Below, piece after piece: positions 17,681 through 25,593 of a stretch of 64,000 nt of DNA. The notes beneath the pieces were generated by a model. The model saw only the letters and a list, made by a program, of their open reading frames with translations. It was not told the origin of the DNA and ran no database searches. Each line of letters starts with the position of its first letter. Positions within the stretch are counted from its first letter, which is position 1. A program made the translations under genes and the position numbers. The DNA is from Rubrimonas cliftonensis (GTDB taxonomy: Bacteria > Pseudomonadota > Alphaproteobacteria > Rhodobacterales > Rhodobacteraceae): the NCBI RefSeq assembly GCF_900107585.1, contig NZ_FNQM01000002.1:62001-126000 (forward strand), in the 5' to 3' direction.

Positions 17681-17717
17681 CGCGCCGGCGCCGCGGCGCC
17701 CTGCGCGCGCGTCCGTT

Positions 17718-18500
17718 TCAGGGCGCGGCTCGGGGCGCTGGGGGGCCGAGCGGGACGGCGCCGCGCCATTCCACCACGCGGAAGCCGTTCGGCCCCTCCA
17801 GCGTCACCACCGCCGCGACCGCGGCGCGGGCGCCGGCCGGCGTCTCCGCCTCGGCGCGCAGGGCGTAGGCCCGGCCGGGAGCGGGGACAGGATCGGGCTC
17901 GGCCGCCTCCACGGTCGCAGGCGTCCGCCGGCCATGCGCCGTCAGGCGCTCCGCCAACGCGGGCCACAGGGCCGCGGGCGCCAGGCCGCGCGCCGTCTCG
18001 ACGGTCGGGAAGGCGACCGCGTCCAGCGACCACGGGATGCCCGCGGCGGCCAGGGCGCGACGCCGCGCCAGCACCGCCGCAGCGAAGGCTTCAGGCTCGG
18101 CGAGCCCCGCCGCCTGCGCCGCCGCCGCGAGCTCGCGCGCGTCGGCGCGGTTGAGATCGACCCGCGCATCCTCCGCGCGCGCCGTGACGCGCACCGTGAC
18201 GCCCTCGAAGCTCCATGGCTGCGGAGCGCCGTCGAGCGGCGGCGGCGGCGGGCCCGCGCGCCGGGCGGCGGACGCCGACAGCGCCGCCGCCGCGCGCCAG
18301 AGGCCGGCCTCCGCCGCGGCGCGCGCCTCGGCCGCGCCGACCGCGCCGGCCGCCGCGGCGACGGCGCCGCGGCTGTCGCGGGTCAGCCCCGCCGCCAGCG
18401 CGGCGAGCGCGAGACCGAAGCCGAGCGCCGCGACCAGCGCGAAGCCCGCCGCGGCGCCGCGCCCGCCTCCCGGCCTCCCGCCGCCCTCGCGCCGCCCCAT
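17718..18500 (-). CDS. gspK: Minor pseudopilin GspK, on the opposite strand
   Basis: 260 residues. A leader of about 18 residues precedes G|FALVAALGFGLALAALA, which lacks Glu at +5, as is known for GspK. An SAM-like helical insertion with VDLNRADARELAAAAQAAGL fits GspK proteins. It caps the pseudopilus with GspI and GspJ. At 260 residues it is shorter than the usual 300-330. A GGAGGGCGAGG site precedes the ATG. In most T2SS operons gspK sits between gspJ and gspL; here it is inverted beyond gspD and must have its own promoter. Confidence 0.82.
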   Translation of the reverse strand: MGRREGGGRPGGGRGAAAGFALVAALGFGLALAALAAGLTRDSRGAVAAAAGAVGAAEARAAAEAGLWRAAAALSASAARRAGPPPPPLDGAPQPWSFEGVTVRVTARAEDARVDLNRADARELAAAAQAAGLAEPEAFAAAVLARRRALAAAGIPWSLDAVAFPTVETARGLAPAALWPALAERLTAHGRRTPATVEAAEPDPVPAPGRAYALRAEAETPAGARAAVAAVVTLEGPNGFRVVEWRGAVPLGPPAPRAAP

Positions 18501-18766
18501 CCTCGCCCTCCGTCGCCGCGCCGCCGGCCGCCTCCGCCGCCTCGCCGCTTCATAGGGCGCCTGCGCGGCCCCGGCGAGACAGGAGCTCGGCGGGATCCGG
18601 CGCGGACAGGGCGCCTGCGCGCAGCGGCCGCGAACGGGGAGACGGCGCCGCCCGGGTGCGGCCTTGCGCCTCCGCCGCCCCGGCGCGCACGTCGGAGCGG
18701 CGGCGTCGCAAATCCGTCGTCAAGCCGCGCTATTCACCCGGTGTTCCCAGACCGAGGCCGCCGCCC

Positions 18767-19414
18767 ATGCCCCCGCCCGCGAAACCCGCGCAGAAGCCCA
18801 GCGTCATCGGGCTTTTTCCGACGCCGGTGATGACCGTCCCCTCGCTCTGCCCGCCGGAGCTCTGCGCCTCGATCCTGGCCCAGGCGCGCGCCGATGCGAA
18901 GGAGCGCAATGCGCACGACCAGCGCCTCGCGCACAGCGCGATGGTGCGGCCGGAGGACGACCAGCGCTTCGGCCGCCTCGCCAGCCTCCTCGACCCGCAC
19001 CTGACCGAGTTCGGCGCCGTTCTGCTCGGCGAGCGGCTGCGGTGGCGCGTCAAGGAGATGTGGGTGAACGTCATGCAGGCCGGCGGCCGGCAGGAGATGC
19101 ACAACCACGCCAACAGCTTCGTCTCCGTCGTGGTCTATCTGACCGACACCTCGGCGGGCTCCCGCACCGTGTTCCACAAGGCGCTCGGCGGCGGCGACTT
19201 CGCCTTCGTCAACGAGAACAAGGCGACGCAGGTCTCCGCCTACAACGCCCGGCGCTGGGCGGCGCCGCCGATGCGCCCGGGCGACGCGATCTTCTTTCCG
19301 AGCTACCTGCTGCACGAGGCGCCGCCGCATGAGGGCCCCGAGCGGGTGACGCTGGCGCTCAACAGCCTGCCGGAGCGCATCGACAGCTGGGGCTATGCGG
19401 TGAACTTCGGCTGA
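18767..19414 (+). CDS. Putative 2OG-Fe(II) oxygenase, second copy
   Basis: 215 residues, clearly paralogous to the protein at 589-1209: both have GLFPTPVM near the N-terminus, a KE(M/I)WVN-like segment, the QEMHNHANSF histidine cluster, FFPSYLLHEAPP and the ending LPERIDSWGYAVNF. The start is the ATG before PPPAKPAQKPS, with GAGG upstream; the extended reading frame before it overlaps gspK in antisense. The function is a presumed Fe(II)-dependent oxygenation of an unknown substrate. It may be transcribed with the downstream lipoprotein, but a 124-base gap separates them. Confidence 0.7.
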   Translation: MPPPAKPAQKPSVIGLFPTPVMTVPSLCPPELCASILAQARADAKERNAHDQRLAHSAMVRPEDDQRFGRLASLLDPHLTEFGAVLLGERLRWRVKEMWVNVMQAGGRQEMHNHANSFVSVVVYLTDTSAGSRTVFHKALGGGDFAFVNENKATQVSAYNARRWAAPPMRPGDAIFFPSYLLHEAPPHEGPERVTLALNSLPERIDSWGYAVNFG

Positions 19415-19538
19415 CGGCGCCGCAGGGGACGAAGGCGCGACCGCCGGTCGCGCGCGCGGCGATGCGGCGAATCCGCGTGTCATTCCAGCGGCGCATTGGC
19501 TAGGCTGCGCGCGGGTCCAGTCATTCCGGAAGCGCGCC

Positions 19539-19904
19539 ATGAAATTCTCGCCCATCGCCTGCACCGCCCTGCTTCTGGCCGGCTGCGCCGGCGCGCCGGC
19601 GCCGGAGGGCTTCCAGCGCATCGCCTCCCAGACGGAGTTCCTCGACAAGGTCGCCGACGTGCCGATCACCTTCGACAACGGCGTGCAGCTCATCGCGAAC
19701 CGCGACGGCAGCATCGGGGGCGACGCCGACGGCGAGACGCCGAAAGGGACATGGCGCTGGACGCCGGACGGCAAGCTCTGCCGCACCGTCACCATCGGCC
19801 AGCAGGATTTTCCCGAAGTATGCACCGCCATCGAGATCGATGACGGGCTCATCCGCCTGATCGACGGCGACGGCGCGGTGTTTGCGGAAGGCTCGCTGGG
19901 ATGA
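19539..19904 (+). CDS. Small putative lipoprotein
   Basis: 121 residues starting with a lipoprotein signal peptide (MKFSPIACTALLLAGCAG; lipobox LAGC, acylated Cys at residue 16). The mature part is acidic, with GTWRWTPDGKLCRTVTIG and a second Cys about residue 100 (EVCTAIEID), so a disulfide is possible. I recognise no family with certainty; the pattern of a W-containing beta domain with paired Cys is common in small alphaproteobacterial lipoproteins. GGAAG lies before the ATG. Confidence 0.6.
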   Translation: MKFSPIACTALLLAGCAGAPAPEGFQRIASQTEFLDKVADVPITFDNGVQLIANRDGSIGGDADGETPKGTWRWTPDGKLCRTVTIGQQDFPEVCTAIEIDDGLIRLIDGDGAVFAEGSLG

Positions 19905-19950
19905 GCGGCGCGCCGCGACGGCGGGCGCGGAGGATTTCCGGGGCGGGACG

Positions 19951-20853
19951 ATGACGGAGCGGCGCGGCGGGGCGCTGCGGCTCGTCGGGCCGCTCGCGAT
20001 CGCCTTCGCCATCCTCGCCGCGCCGGTGATCTGGCGCCTGACCGCGCCGCAGGAGCAGGCCGCGCTCACTGCCCAGCGCGCCGCGGTGCTCGAAGCGCAG
20101 ATCGCCAATCTTGCCGACCGCCTCGATCTGATGCGCGACCGGATGGAGGCGCTGGAGGCGGCGCAGAAGCAGGCCGCCCTGGCCCCCCTGCCCGACATCC
20201 CCGCCACGCCCGCCCCGGCGGCGCAGGGTTTTGGCGGCTACGCCGACCTGATGCGGCTCTCGGCGCGGCGCTCCTACAATACCGGGTTGAAGCTGCTCAG
20301 CACCGCGACGCTGCGCGAGGTGTTCGGCGACCCCGCCGACGCGCTGGGGCAGGAATGCTCGCGGCCGACGAGCCCGCGTCTGCTGGCGCTGCTGGAGACG
20401 CGCGACGTGGGCCCGTTCCGCGCGCAGCTCATCAGGCCCGCGCTCGATAGTCTGGAGGCGATCCTCGCGCGCGTGGAGGACGACGACCCCGACCTCTACG
20501 CCCAGCTCAAGTCCTATGGCGGGCTCTGCGCGCGGCTGGTGCGCGGCTCGCAGGAGGCGATCTCGCGGCACGCCTTCGGGCTGGCCATCGACATCTCCAT
20601 CGGCGGCACGCTCGACGCGATGGGCGACGGGCAGACCCAGCTCGGCCTGATCCTGATGAGCGACTTCTTCCTCGAGGAGGGCTGGATCTGGGGCGCCGCG
20701 TTCTCGCGCGAGGACAGCATGCACTTCGAGGTCAGCCAGGAGCTCTTCGAGCGCTGGCGCGTCGCCGGGCTGCTCGACGTTGAGCTGCCAGAGGGCGCGG
20801 CGCCGCCGGACCTGCCCGACCTGCCGGAGGACGCGCCGCCGCCGGCGGAGTGA
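19951..20853 (+). CDS. Membrane-anchored M15-like (VanY/D-Ala-D-Ala carboxypeptidase type) protein
   Basis: 300 residues. One N-terminal membrane helix (about 10-30) is followed by a short coiled coil (about 35-75). The periplasmic domain has SRHAFGLAIDISIGG near residue 210 and EDSMHFEVSQ near residue 257. The His and Asp of the first motif and the His of the second match the zinc ligands of M15 and extensin-like peptidases, which trim peptidoglycan peptides. The C-terminus is a Pro/Asp/Glu tail. I start at the ATG before TERRGGALRL. Enzymatic class is inferred from motif spacing only. Confidence 0.68.
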   Translation: MTERRGGALRLVGPLAIAFAILAAPVIWRLTAPQEQAALTAQRAAVLEAQIANLADRLDLMRDRMEALEAAQKQAALAPLPDIPATPAPAAQGFGGYADLMRLSARRSYNTGLKLLSTATLREVFGDPADALGQECSRPTSPRLLALLETRDVGPFRAQLIRPALDSLEAILARVEDDDPDLYAQLKSYGGLCARLVRGSQEAISRHAFGLAIDISIGGTLDAMGDGQTQLGLILMSDFFLEEGWIWGAAFSREDSMHFEVSQELFERWRVAGLLDVELPEGAAPPDLPDLPEDAPPPAE

Positions 20854-20876
20854 GGCCAGGCGGCGGCGAGCGGGTT

Positions 20877-21572
20877 TCAGCCCTTGCGCGCGGCGTAGCG
20901 GGCCTGCGTCTCGGCGTTGGGCGGGTAGAGGCCGGGCAGGGTGGCGCCGGCCTTCACCTCCGCCAGCGCCCAGTCCTCAAAGGCCTCCTGCTCCGTCGCC
21001 GCCGCGGCGACCTCCGCCGCCATCGCGGCGGGGATGACCACGGCGCCGTCGCCGTCCGCTGCGATCCAGTCGCCGGGCTCGACGCACACGCCGCCGCAGC
21101 CGATCACGTCGCCCCAGCCGGTGAAGTGCAGGGCCGCGACCGAGGCGGGCGCCGCGGCGCCGGCGCACCAGACGGCGAGGCCGGTCTCGCGCACGCCGGC
21201 GATGTCGCGCACCGCGCCGTCAGTCACCAGCGCCGCGACGCCGCGCACGGCCATGCGCTGGCACAGGATGTCGCCGAACACCCCCGCCGCCGAGACGCCC
21301 ATCGCGTCGATCACCGCCACCGCGCCGACCGGCATCGCCTCGATGGCGGCGCGGGTCGAGTTGGGCGAGGCCCAGGCCGCGGGCGTCGCGAGGTCCTCGC
21401 GCGCAGGTGCGAAGCGCAGGGTGAAGGCGCGGCCGACGATGCGCGGCCCCGGCGAGATCGGCGCCGCGCCGCGGATCCACAGGTTGCGCAGTCCGCGCTT
21501 GAGCAGCACGGTCGTCAGCGTCGCGGTCGATACGGCCTCCATCGCGGCCTTGAGCGCGGCGTCCTCGGTCAT
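20877..21572 (-). CDS. RraA family protein
   Basis: 231 residues of the RraA/HMG-aldolase-like fold. The signature VTDGAVRDIAGVRE (about residues 113-126) matches the conserved G/D/R/D pattern that binds a divalent metal and oxaloacetate-like substrates in 4-hydroxy-4-methyl-2-oxoglutarate aldolases. VEPGDWIAADGDGAVVIP is the usual C-terminal motif. Family members act either as aldolase/decarboxylase or, in E. coli, as an RNase E inhibitor; the former is likelier beside a hydrolase gene. It overlaps the upstream hydrolase gene by four bases (ATGA). Confidence 0.85.
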   Translation of the reverse strand: MTEDAALKAAMEAVSTATLTTVLLKRGLRNLWIRGAAPISPGPRIVGRAFTLRFAPAREDLATPAAWASPNSTRAAIEAMPVGAVAVIDAMGVSAAGVFGDILCQRMAVRGVAALVTDGAVRDIAGVRETGLAVWCAGAAAPASVAALHFTGWGDVIGCGGVCVEPGDWIAADGDGAVVIPAAMAAEVAAAATEQEAFEDWALAEVKAGATLPGLYPPNAETQARYAARKG

Positions 21573-22477
21573 GGTCGGTTCTCTCCTGAGAGGCGGCTTG
21601 CGATGAAGGCGCCGGCTTCGGCCACGGTCGCGTCGGCCTCCGGCGCGGCGCCGACGAAGACGGGCCAGGCGTGCGGGGCGTCGGCCGACCAGCGCATCGT
21701 GACCCGCCCGCCAGCCGCGCGCCAGACCTCCGCCATCGCCGCGGCGTCGCCGGCGAGCAGTTCCGCGCGGCTCGCCGTGATGAACAGCGGCGGCGGCGGG
21801 GCGTCGAAGCGTGCGAAGACCGGCGAGGCTAGCGGGTCGCGCGGGTCGCCCCCGGCCATGCGCATCGCCACGACTTCCGCGAATCTCTCGGCAGGCAGCA
21901 TCGCGTCCGAGCGCATGTTGGCGCGAAGCGTCGGGCTCGTCAGCGTCATGTCGCACCAGGGCGAGAAGGCCGCGACGCAGGCGGGGTCGGGCAGGCCCTC
22001 GCGCCGGGCGGCCAGCGTCAGCGCGCAGGCGAGCCCGCCGCCCGCGCTGTCGCCCGCCGCCGCCACGCGCAGCCCGCGCGCGACGAGGCCGCGATAGGCC
22101 GCCAGAGCGTCGTCGATCTGCGCCGGGTGGGGGTGTTCCGGCGCGCGGCGATAGCGCAGCACGAGCGCCGGCGCGTCGGCGGCCAGCGCCAGCGCCGCGG
22201 CGAGGTGGCGGTGCGTCTCGGGTGCGCCCATGACGAAGCCGCCGCCATGCAGGTAGAGGATCGCCACGCCGCGCTCGGACGGCCCGACCCAGAGCGCGCC
22301 CTCGACCTCGCGGGGGGTCGCCCCGGTGGGCATGGCCGCGAGCATCGGGACGGCGCGCTCCAGCCATCCGCGCATCGCGGCGAGGTTCTTGGCCCGGGCG
22401 ACGCGGGGCTTGTTGACGTGGCGCAGGAAGGCGGTGATCAGCCGCATCCGCGTCGAGGGGCGCGCGTCGCCTGTCAT
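21569..22477 (-). CDS. Alpha/beta hydrolase of the hormone-sensitive lipase type
   Basis: 302 residues. The oxyanion-hole motif HGGGFVMG (about residues 76-83) and nucleophile elbow GDSAGGGLA (Ser about 143) define the HSL/esterase IV family. The catalytic Asp is probably in the region around RAELLAGD, and the His in DAPHAWPVF. It hydrolyses a carboxylic ester in the cytoplasm; no signal peptide is seen. It runs into the RraA-like gene with a four-base overlap, so the pair may process one ester-derived substrate. Confidence 0.87.
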   Translation of the reverse strand: MTGDARPSTRMRLITAFLRHVNKPRVARAKNLAAMRGWLERAVPMLAAMPTGATPREVEGALWVGPSERGVAILYLHGGGFVMGAPETHRHLAAALALAADAPALVLRYRRAPEHPHPAQIDDALAAYRGLVARGLRVAAAGDSAGGGLACALTLAARREGLPDPACVAAFSPWCDMTLTSPTLRANMRSDAMLPAERFAEVVAMRMAGGDPRDPLASPVFARFDAPPPPLFITASRAELLAGDAAAMAEVWRAAGGRVTMRWSADAPHAWPVFVGAAPEADATVAEAGAFIASRLSGENRP

Positions 22478-22493
22478 GGCGATGCGGCCGCGC

Positions 22494-23435
22494 TCAGCCC
22501 GCGCGCCGCGCCTCGATCGCGTCCCACATCAGCCCCGCGCCGTTGACCCCGGAAAAGCGCTCGAGTTCCTGGATGCCGGTGGGAGAGGTCACGTTGATCT
22601 CGGTGAGGTTGCCGCCGATGACGTCGATGCCGACGAAGATCAGCCCGCGCTCTCGCAGCGTCGGGCCGATGGCGGCGCAGATCTCGCGGTCGCGCTCGGT
22701 CAGCTCGCTGGGAACCGCCGTGCCGCCGACATGCATGTTCGAGCGCGATTCGCCCTTCTGCGGCACGCGGTTGATGGCGCCGATGGGCTCGCCCTCGATC
22801 AGGATCACCCGCTTGTCGCCCTCGCTGACGGCCGGCAGGAACTTCTGCGCGATCAGCGGCTCGCGGTTGATGCCCATGAACAGTTCGTGCAGCGAAGCGA
22901 GGTTGCTGTCGGCCTGCGGCAGCTTGAACACCCCGGCGCCGCCATTGCCGTAGAGCGGCTTGAGGATCATGTCGCCATGCTCGGCGCGGAACGCCCGGAT
23001 GTCGGCGAGCCCGCGGGCGATCATCGTCGGCGGGCCGAGATGGGCGAAGTCGAGCACCAGCAGCTTCTCGGGGCAGTTGCGCACCCAGAACGGGTCGTTG
23101 ACCACGAGGGTGTGCGGGTGCACGCGTTCCAGCAGATGCGTCGTGGTGATGTAGCCCATGTCGAAGGGCGGGTCCTGGCGCAGCAGGACGACATCCCACT
23201 CCGCAAGGTCGATCTGCCGGCGCTCGCCGCGGGTGAAGTGGTCGCCGCGCTTGCGCCTCACCTCCAGGTCGCAGCCCGTCGCCAGCACGCGCCCCTCGCG
23301 CCAGACCAGCGCATCGGGGTGATATTCGAACAGCCTGTGGCCGCGCGCCTGCGCCTCCTCCGCCATGCGGAAGGTGCTGTCCGCGTCGATGTCGACGCCG
23401 CTGATCGGGTCCATCTGGATGGCGACGGAGAGCAT
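22494..23435 (-). CDS. gshB: Glutathione synthase
   Basis: 313 residues, normal for GshB. The ATP-grasp enzyme joins gamma-glutamylcysteine and glycine. Visible are the N-terminal domain ([19 protein letters not shown]), the ATP-grasp loop [14 protein letters not shown], the segment [19 protein letters not shown] and the C-terminal signature [15 protein letters not shown]. The ATG is preceded by GAGGA. It follows a BON lipoprotein gene in the rsmI-yraN-BON-gshB series, a linkage common in alphaproteobacteria. Confidence 0.95.
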   Translation of the reverse strand: MLSVAIQMDPISGVDIDADSTFRMAEEAQARGHRLFEYHPDALVWREGRVLATGCDLEVRRKRGDHFTRGERRQIDLAEWDVVLLRQDPPFDMGYITTTHLLERVHPHTLVVNDPFWVRNCPEKLLVLDFAHLGPPTMIARGLADIRAFRAEHGDMILKPLYGNGGAGVFKLPQADSNLASLHELFMGINREPLIAQKFLPAVSEGDKRVILIEGEPIGAINRVPQKGESRSNMHVGGTAVPSELTERDREICAAIGPTLRERGLIFVGIDVIGGNLTEINVTSPTGIQELERFSGVNGAGLMWDAIEARRAG

Positions 23436-23445
23436 GGGCGGATCC

Positions 23446-24204
23446 TCAGCCGGCGGCGGGGGCGGGCGCGGGGCCGAAACCGTCGCTGTTCCCGTCAGGC
23501 CGCGGCGTCTGTGCGAGACGGCGCGGGTCGTCGATCGAGAGCACATGGCTGACCACCGACGTCACGCCGGGGATGGCGGCGGCGATGCGCGTGACGCGCT
23601 GAAGCTCCTGCGGCGAGCGGGCGAGGCCGATGAGGTTCACCACGCCCCTGTGCGTCTCGATGTTGTAGTTGATCGAGCGAATCCCGGCGTCGGCGACCAT
23701 CCGCGAGCGCAACTGCGTCGTGATCCAGAGATCCTGGCTGTAGCGCTGGATGCCCGGGTCGCCGGCCAGCGAAAGTTCGTTGATCACCTCGCGCACGCCC
23801 GGCGCGGCCCAGGCCTGCTTCACCGCCTCGATCCGCTGGTCCTGCCGCGAGACGGCGCCGCTCAGCAGCACCCTGCCCTCCACGACGTCGACGCCGACCC
23901 GTCGGAAGAGTTCGGGCGAGGCGTTCAGCAGGTTGTTGTTTATGGTCGTCTCGATCTCGATGTCGGTCAGCGCGTCGCGGGTGGTGCGCTCCTCCGCGAC
24001 GGCCGCCGTCGTCACGGCGCCGGCGGCGACGATGGGGACCGCGGGAGAACAGGCGGCGGCCAGCGCCGCCAGGACGCCCGCGACGGCGACGCGGGCGGCC
24101 CATGGGCGGGCGCGCGGCGCCCTAGGGTATGCGCGGGCGCGCGGCGCCCGAGGATATGCGCGGGCGCGCGGCGCCCGAAGGAACGTGCTCATCAGGTTCA
24201 CCAT
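23446..24204 (-). CDS. BON-domain lipoprotein
   Basis: 252 residues. A signal peptide with the lipobox region LAALAAACS gives an acylated Cys near residue 52. Two BON domains follow, the first with [21 protein letters not shown] and GRVLLSGAV, the second with [17 protein letters not shown]. This is the OsmY/DolP-type layout found in outer-membrane-associated lipoproteins that bind phospholipids. The n-region before the hydrophobic core is abnormally long because of a 9-residue tandem repeat (RAPRARAYP). The ATG overlaps the end of yraN; an ATG four codons later is an alternative. Confidence 0.82.
   Translation of the reverse strand: MVNLMSTFLRAPRARAYPRAPRARAYPRAPRARPWAARVAVAGVLAALAAACSPAVPIVAAGAVTTAAVAEERTTRDALTDIEIETTINNNLLNASPELFRRVGVDVVEGRVLLSGAVSRQDQRIEAVKQAWAAPGVREVINELSLAGDPGIQRYSQDLWITTQLRSRMVADAGIRSINYNIETHRGVVNLIGLARSPQELQRVTRIAAAIPGVTSVVSHVLSIDDPRRLAQTPRPDGNSDGFGPAPAPAAG
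24104..24180. repeat. Tandem 27-bp repeat (about 2.85 copies) in the BON lipoprotein gene
   Basis: Units at 24104-24130, 24131-24157 and a partial at 24158-24180, with only a few differences between copies; each has a core of gcgggcgcgcggcgccc. The length keeps frame and encodes a repeated nine-residue Arg/Ala/Pro/Tyr unit in the signal-peptide n-region. Confidence 0.9.
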
Positions 24205-24581
24205 GCCTCGCTCATGCGGGCGTTCTCCACCACGTCCACCGCGCCGTCAGGCCCCACGAAGGCCGCGTCGAAGCGAACGGGCGCGTCGCCCGTCTCTGCG
24301 TGCAGCATATACCTCACGGCCGCCGCCTCCAAGCGCGCCCATTGGCGCGGCCCGATCGCGTCGCGCCGCAGCGCGCCGCGGCCGCTCTTGACCTCGACGA
24401 AGGCGATCACGCCGCCGTCGCGCACGATCAGGTCGATCTCGCCTTCCGGCGCGCGCCAGCGTCGCGCCAGCACCTCGGCGCCGCGCGACTCGTAGAAGCG
24501 CGCCGCGGCGTCCTCCCCCGCGAGGCCGGCGCGATGGTTGCGCCCGCCGCGCCGGGCGCGCGGCGCCGCCGCCTCAGCCAT
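24198..24581 (-). CDS. yraN: YraN family protein (UPF0102)
   Basis: 127 residues. The restriction-endonuclease-like core contains GEDAAARFYESRGAEVLARRWR, then GEIDLIVRDGG and FVEVKSG, which carry the acidic and Lys residues of a PD-(D/E)XK-type site. The cellular role is not settled. A strong AAGGAGG precedes the ATG. It overlaps rsmI by eight bases and the BON gene by seven, giving a tight operon rsmI-yraN-BON-gshB. Confidence 0.92.
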   Translation of the reverse strand: MAEAAAPRARRGGRNHRAGLAGEDAAARFYESRGAEVLARRWRAPEGEIDLIVRDGGVIAFVEVKSGRGALRRDAIGPRQWARLEAAAVRYMLHAETGDAPVRFDAAFVGPDGAVDVVENARMSEAW

Positions 24582-25539
24582 CGCGAGCCTCCTTCGAGAG
24601 CGCGAGCGCGCGGGCGTAGACCGACTTGCGCGGCGCGCCGAGCGCCAGCGCGACCGCCCGGCTCGCCTCGCGCACGCTGGCGCCCTTCAGCGCCTCCGAC
24701 AGCGCGGCGTCGATGTCCGCCTCGGAGGTCGCCGTCGCCTCCGGCGGGCCGATCACGACCACGACCTCGCCCCTGGGCGCGCCCTCGGCGGCGTAGGCCT
24801 CCGCCAGCGCGCAAAGGCTGTCGCGCCGCGCTTCTTCGAAGCGCTTGGTCAGTTCCCGGCAGACCGCGGCGGGGCGATCGCCGAGCGCCTCCGCCATCGC
24901 CGCGAGGCTGTCGGCGAGGCGGCGCGGGCTCTCGTAGAAGACGAGCGTCGCCGGAACCTGCGCGAAGCTCTCCAGGAACCGCGCCCGCTCGCCGGTCTTG
25001 GTGGGCGGAAAGCCCGCGAAGAGGAAGCGGTCGGTCGGCAGCCCGGCGATGGAGAGCGCGGCGAGCAGCGCCGAGGCGCCCGGCGCCGCGGTCACCGGCA
25101 GGCCCGCGTCGATCGCCTCGCGCGCCAGCCGCCAGCCGGGGTCGGCGACGAGCGGCGTGCCGGCGTCCGACACCAGCGCCACCGAGGCGCCCTCCGCCAT
25201 CCGCGCGAGCAGCCGCGGGCGCTGCTGGGCGCCGTTGTGGTCGTGGTAGGGGATGATGGCGCGTTCGCCGAGCGGCACGCCGTGGATCTCCATAAGCTGC
25301 CGCAGGCGCCGCGTATCCTCCGCCGCCAGCACGTCGGCCCGCGCCAGCGTGTCGAGCGCGCGCAGGGTGATGTCGTTTGCGGCCCCGATCGGCGTCGCCA
25401 CCAGATGCAGGCCCGGCGCGAGCGGGGAGGGCGCGGCGCGCGTCGCCCCAGGGTCGGCGTCAGCGTCGGCGTCGGCGTCTGGCGCGACGGCGGCGGGCGC
25501 GCGGCGCGGGTCGCGTTTACTTCGCAGTGGCGCTTGCAT
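24574..25539 (-). CDS. rsmI: 16S rRNA (cytidine-1402-2'-O)-methyltransferase
   Basis: 321 residues. RsmI methylates the 2'-OH of C1402 in the 16S rRNA P site. The tetrapyrrole-methylase fold begins at LHLVATPIGAANDITLRALD, with EDTRRLRQLM, PYHDHNGAQQ and VSDAGTPLVADPGWRLA as diagnostic segments, and PGASALLAALSIAGLP. The N-terminus has an unusual 42-residue extension with a (Asp-Ala)4-Asp run from a hexanucleotide repeat, so the true start may lie further in, though no better candidate is obvious. It is divergent from the LpoA-like gene across 54 bases. Confidence 0.93.
   Translation of the reverse strand: MQAPLRSKRDPRRAPAAVAPDADADADADPGATRAAPSPLAPGLHLVATPIGAANDITLRALDTLARADVLAAEDTRRLRQLMEIHGVPLGERAIIPYHDHNGAQQRPRLLARMAEGASVALVSDAGTPLVADPGWRLAREAIDAGLPVTAAPGASALLAALSIAGLPTDRFLFAGFPPTKTGERARFLESFAQVPATLVFYESPRRLADSLAAMAEALGDRPAAVCRELTKRFEEARRDSLCALAEAYAAEGAPRGEVVVVIGPPEATATSEADIDAALSEALKGASVREASRAVALALGAPRKSVYARALALSKEARDG
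25454..25480. repeat. Hexanucleotide run in the 5' end of rsmI
   Basis: Repeats of tcggcg/tcagcg encode an alternating Asp-Ala run in the N-terminal extension of RsmI. A slippage-prone tract is likely. Confidence 0.7.
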
Positions 25540-25593
25540 AGCATCCTGTCGCCGCGGGCAGCGCCGCGGGCAATGGTCTTGAGGATTAGCAGG

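Noticed and set aside
17681-17717. Rho-independent terminator between gspD and gspK
   Set aside because: The gap is palindromic GC-rich sequence but has no T-run on either strand.
24104-24180. Possible CRISPR array
   Set aside because: Copies are directly tandem without spacers and lie in frame within a coding region.
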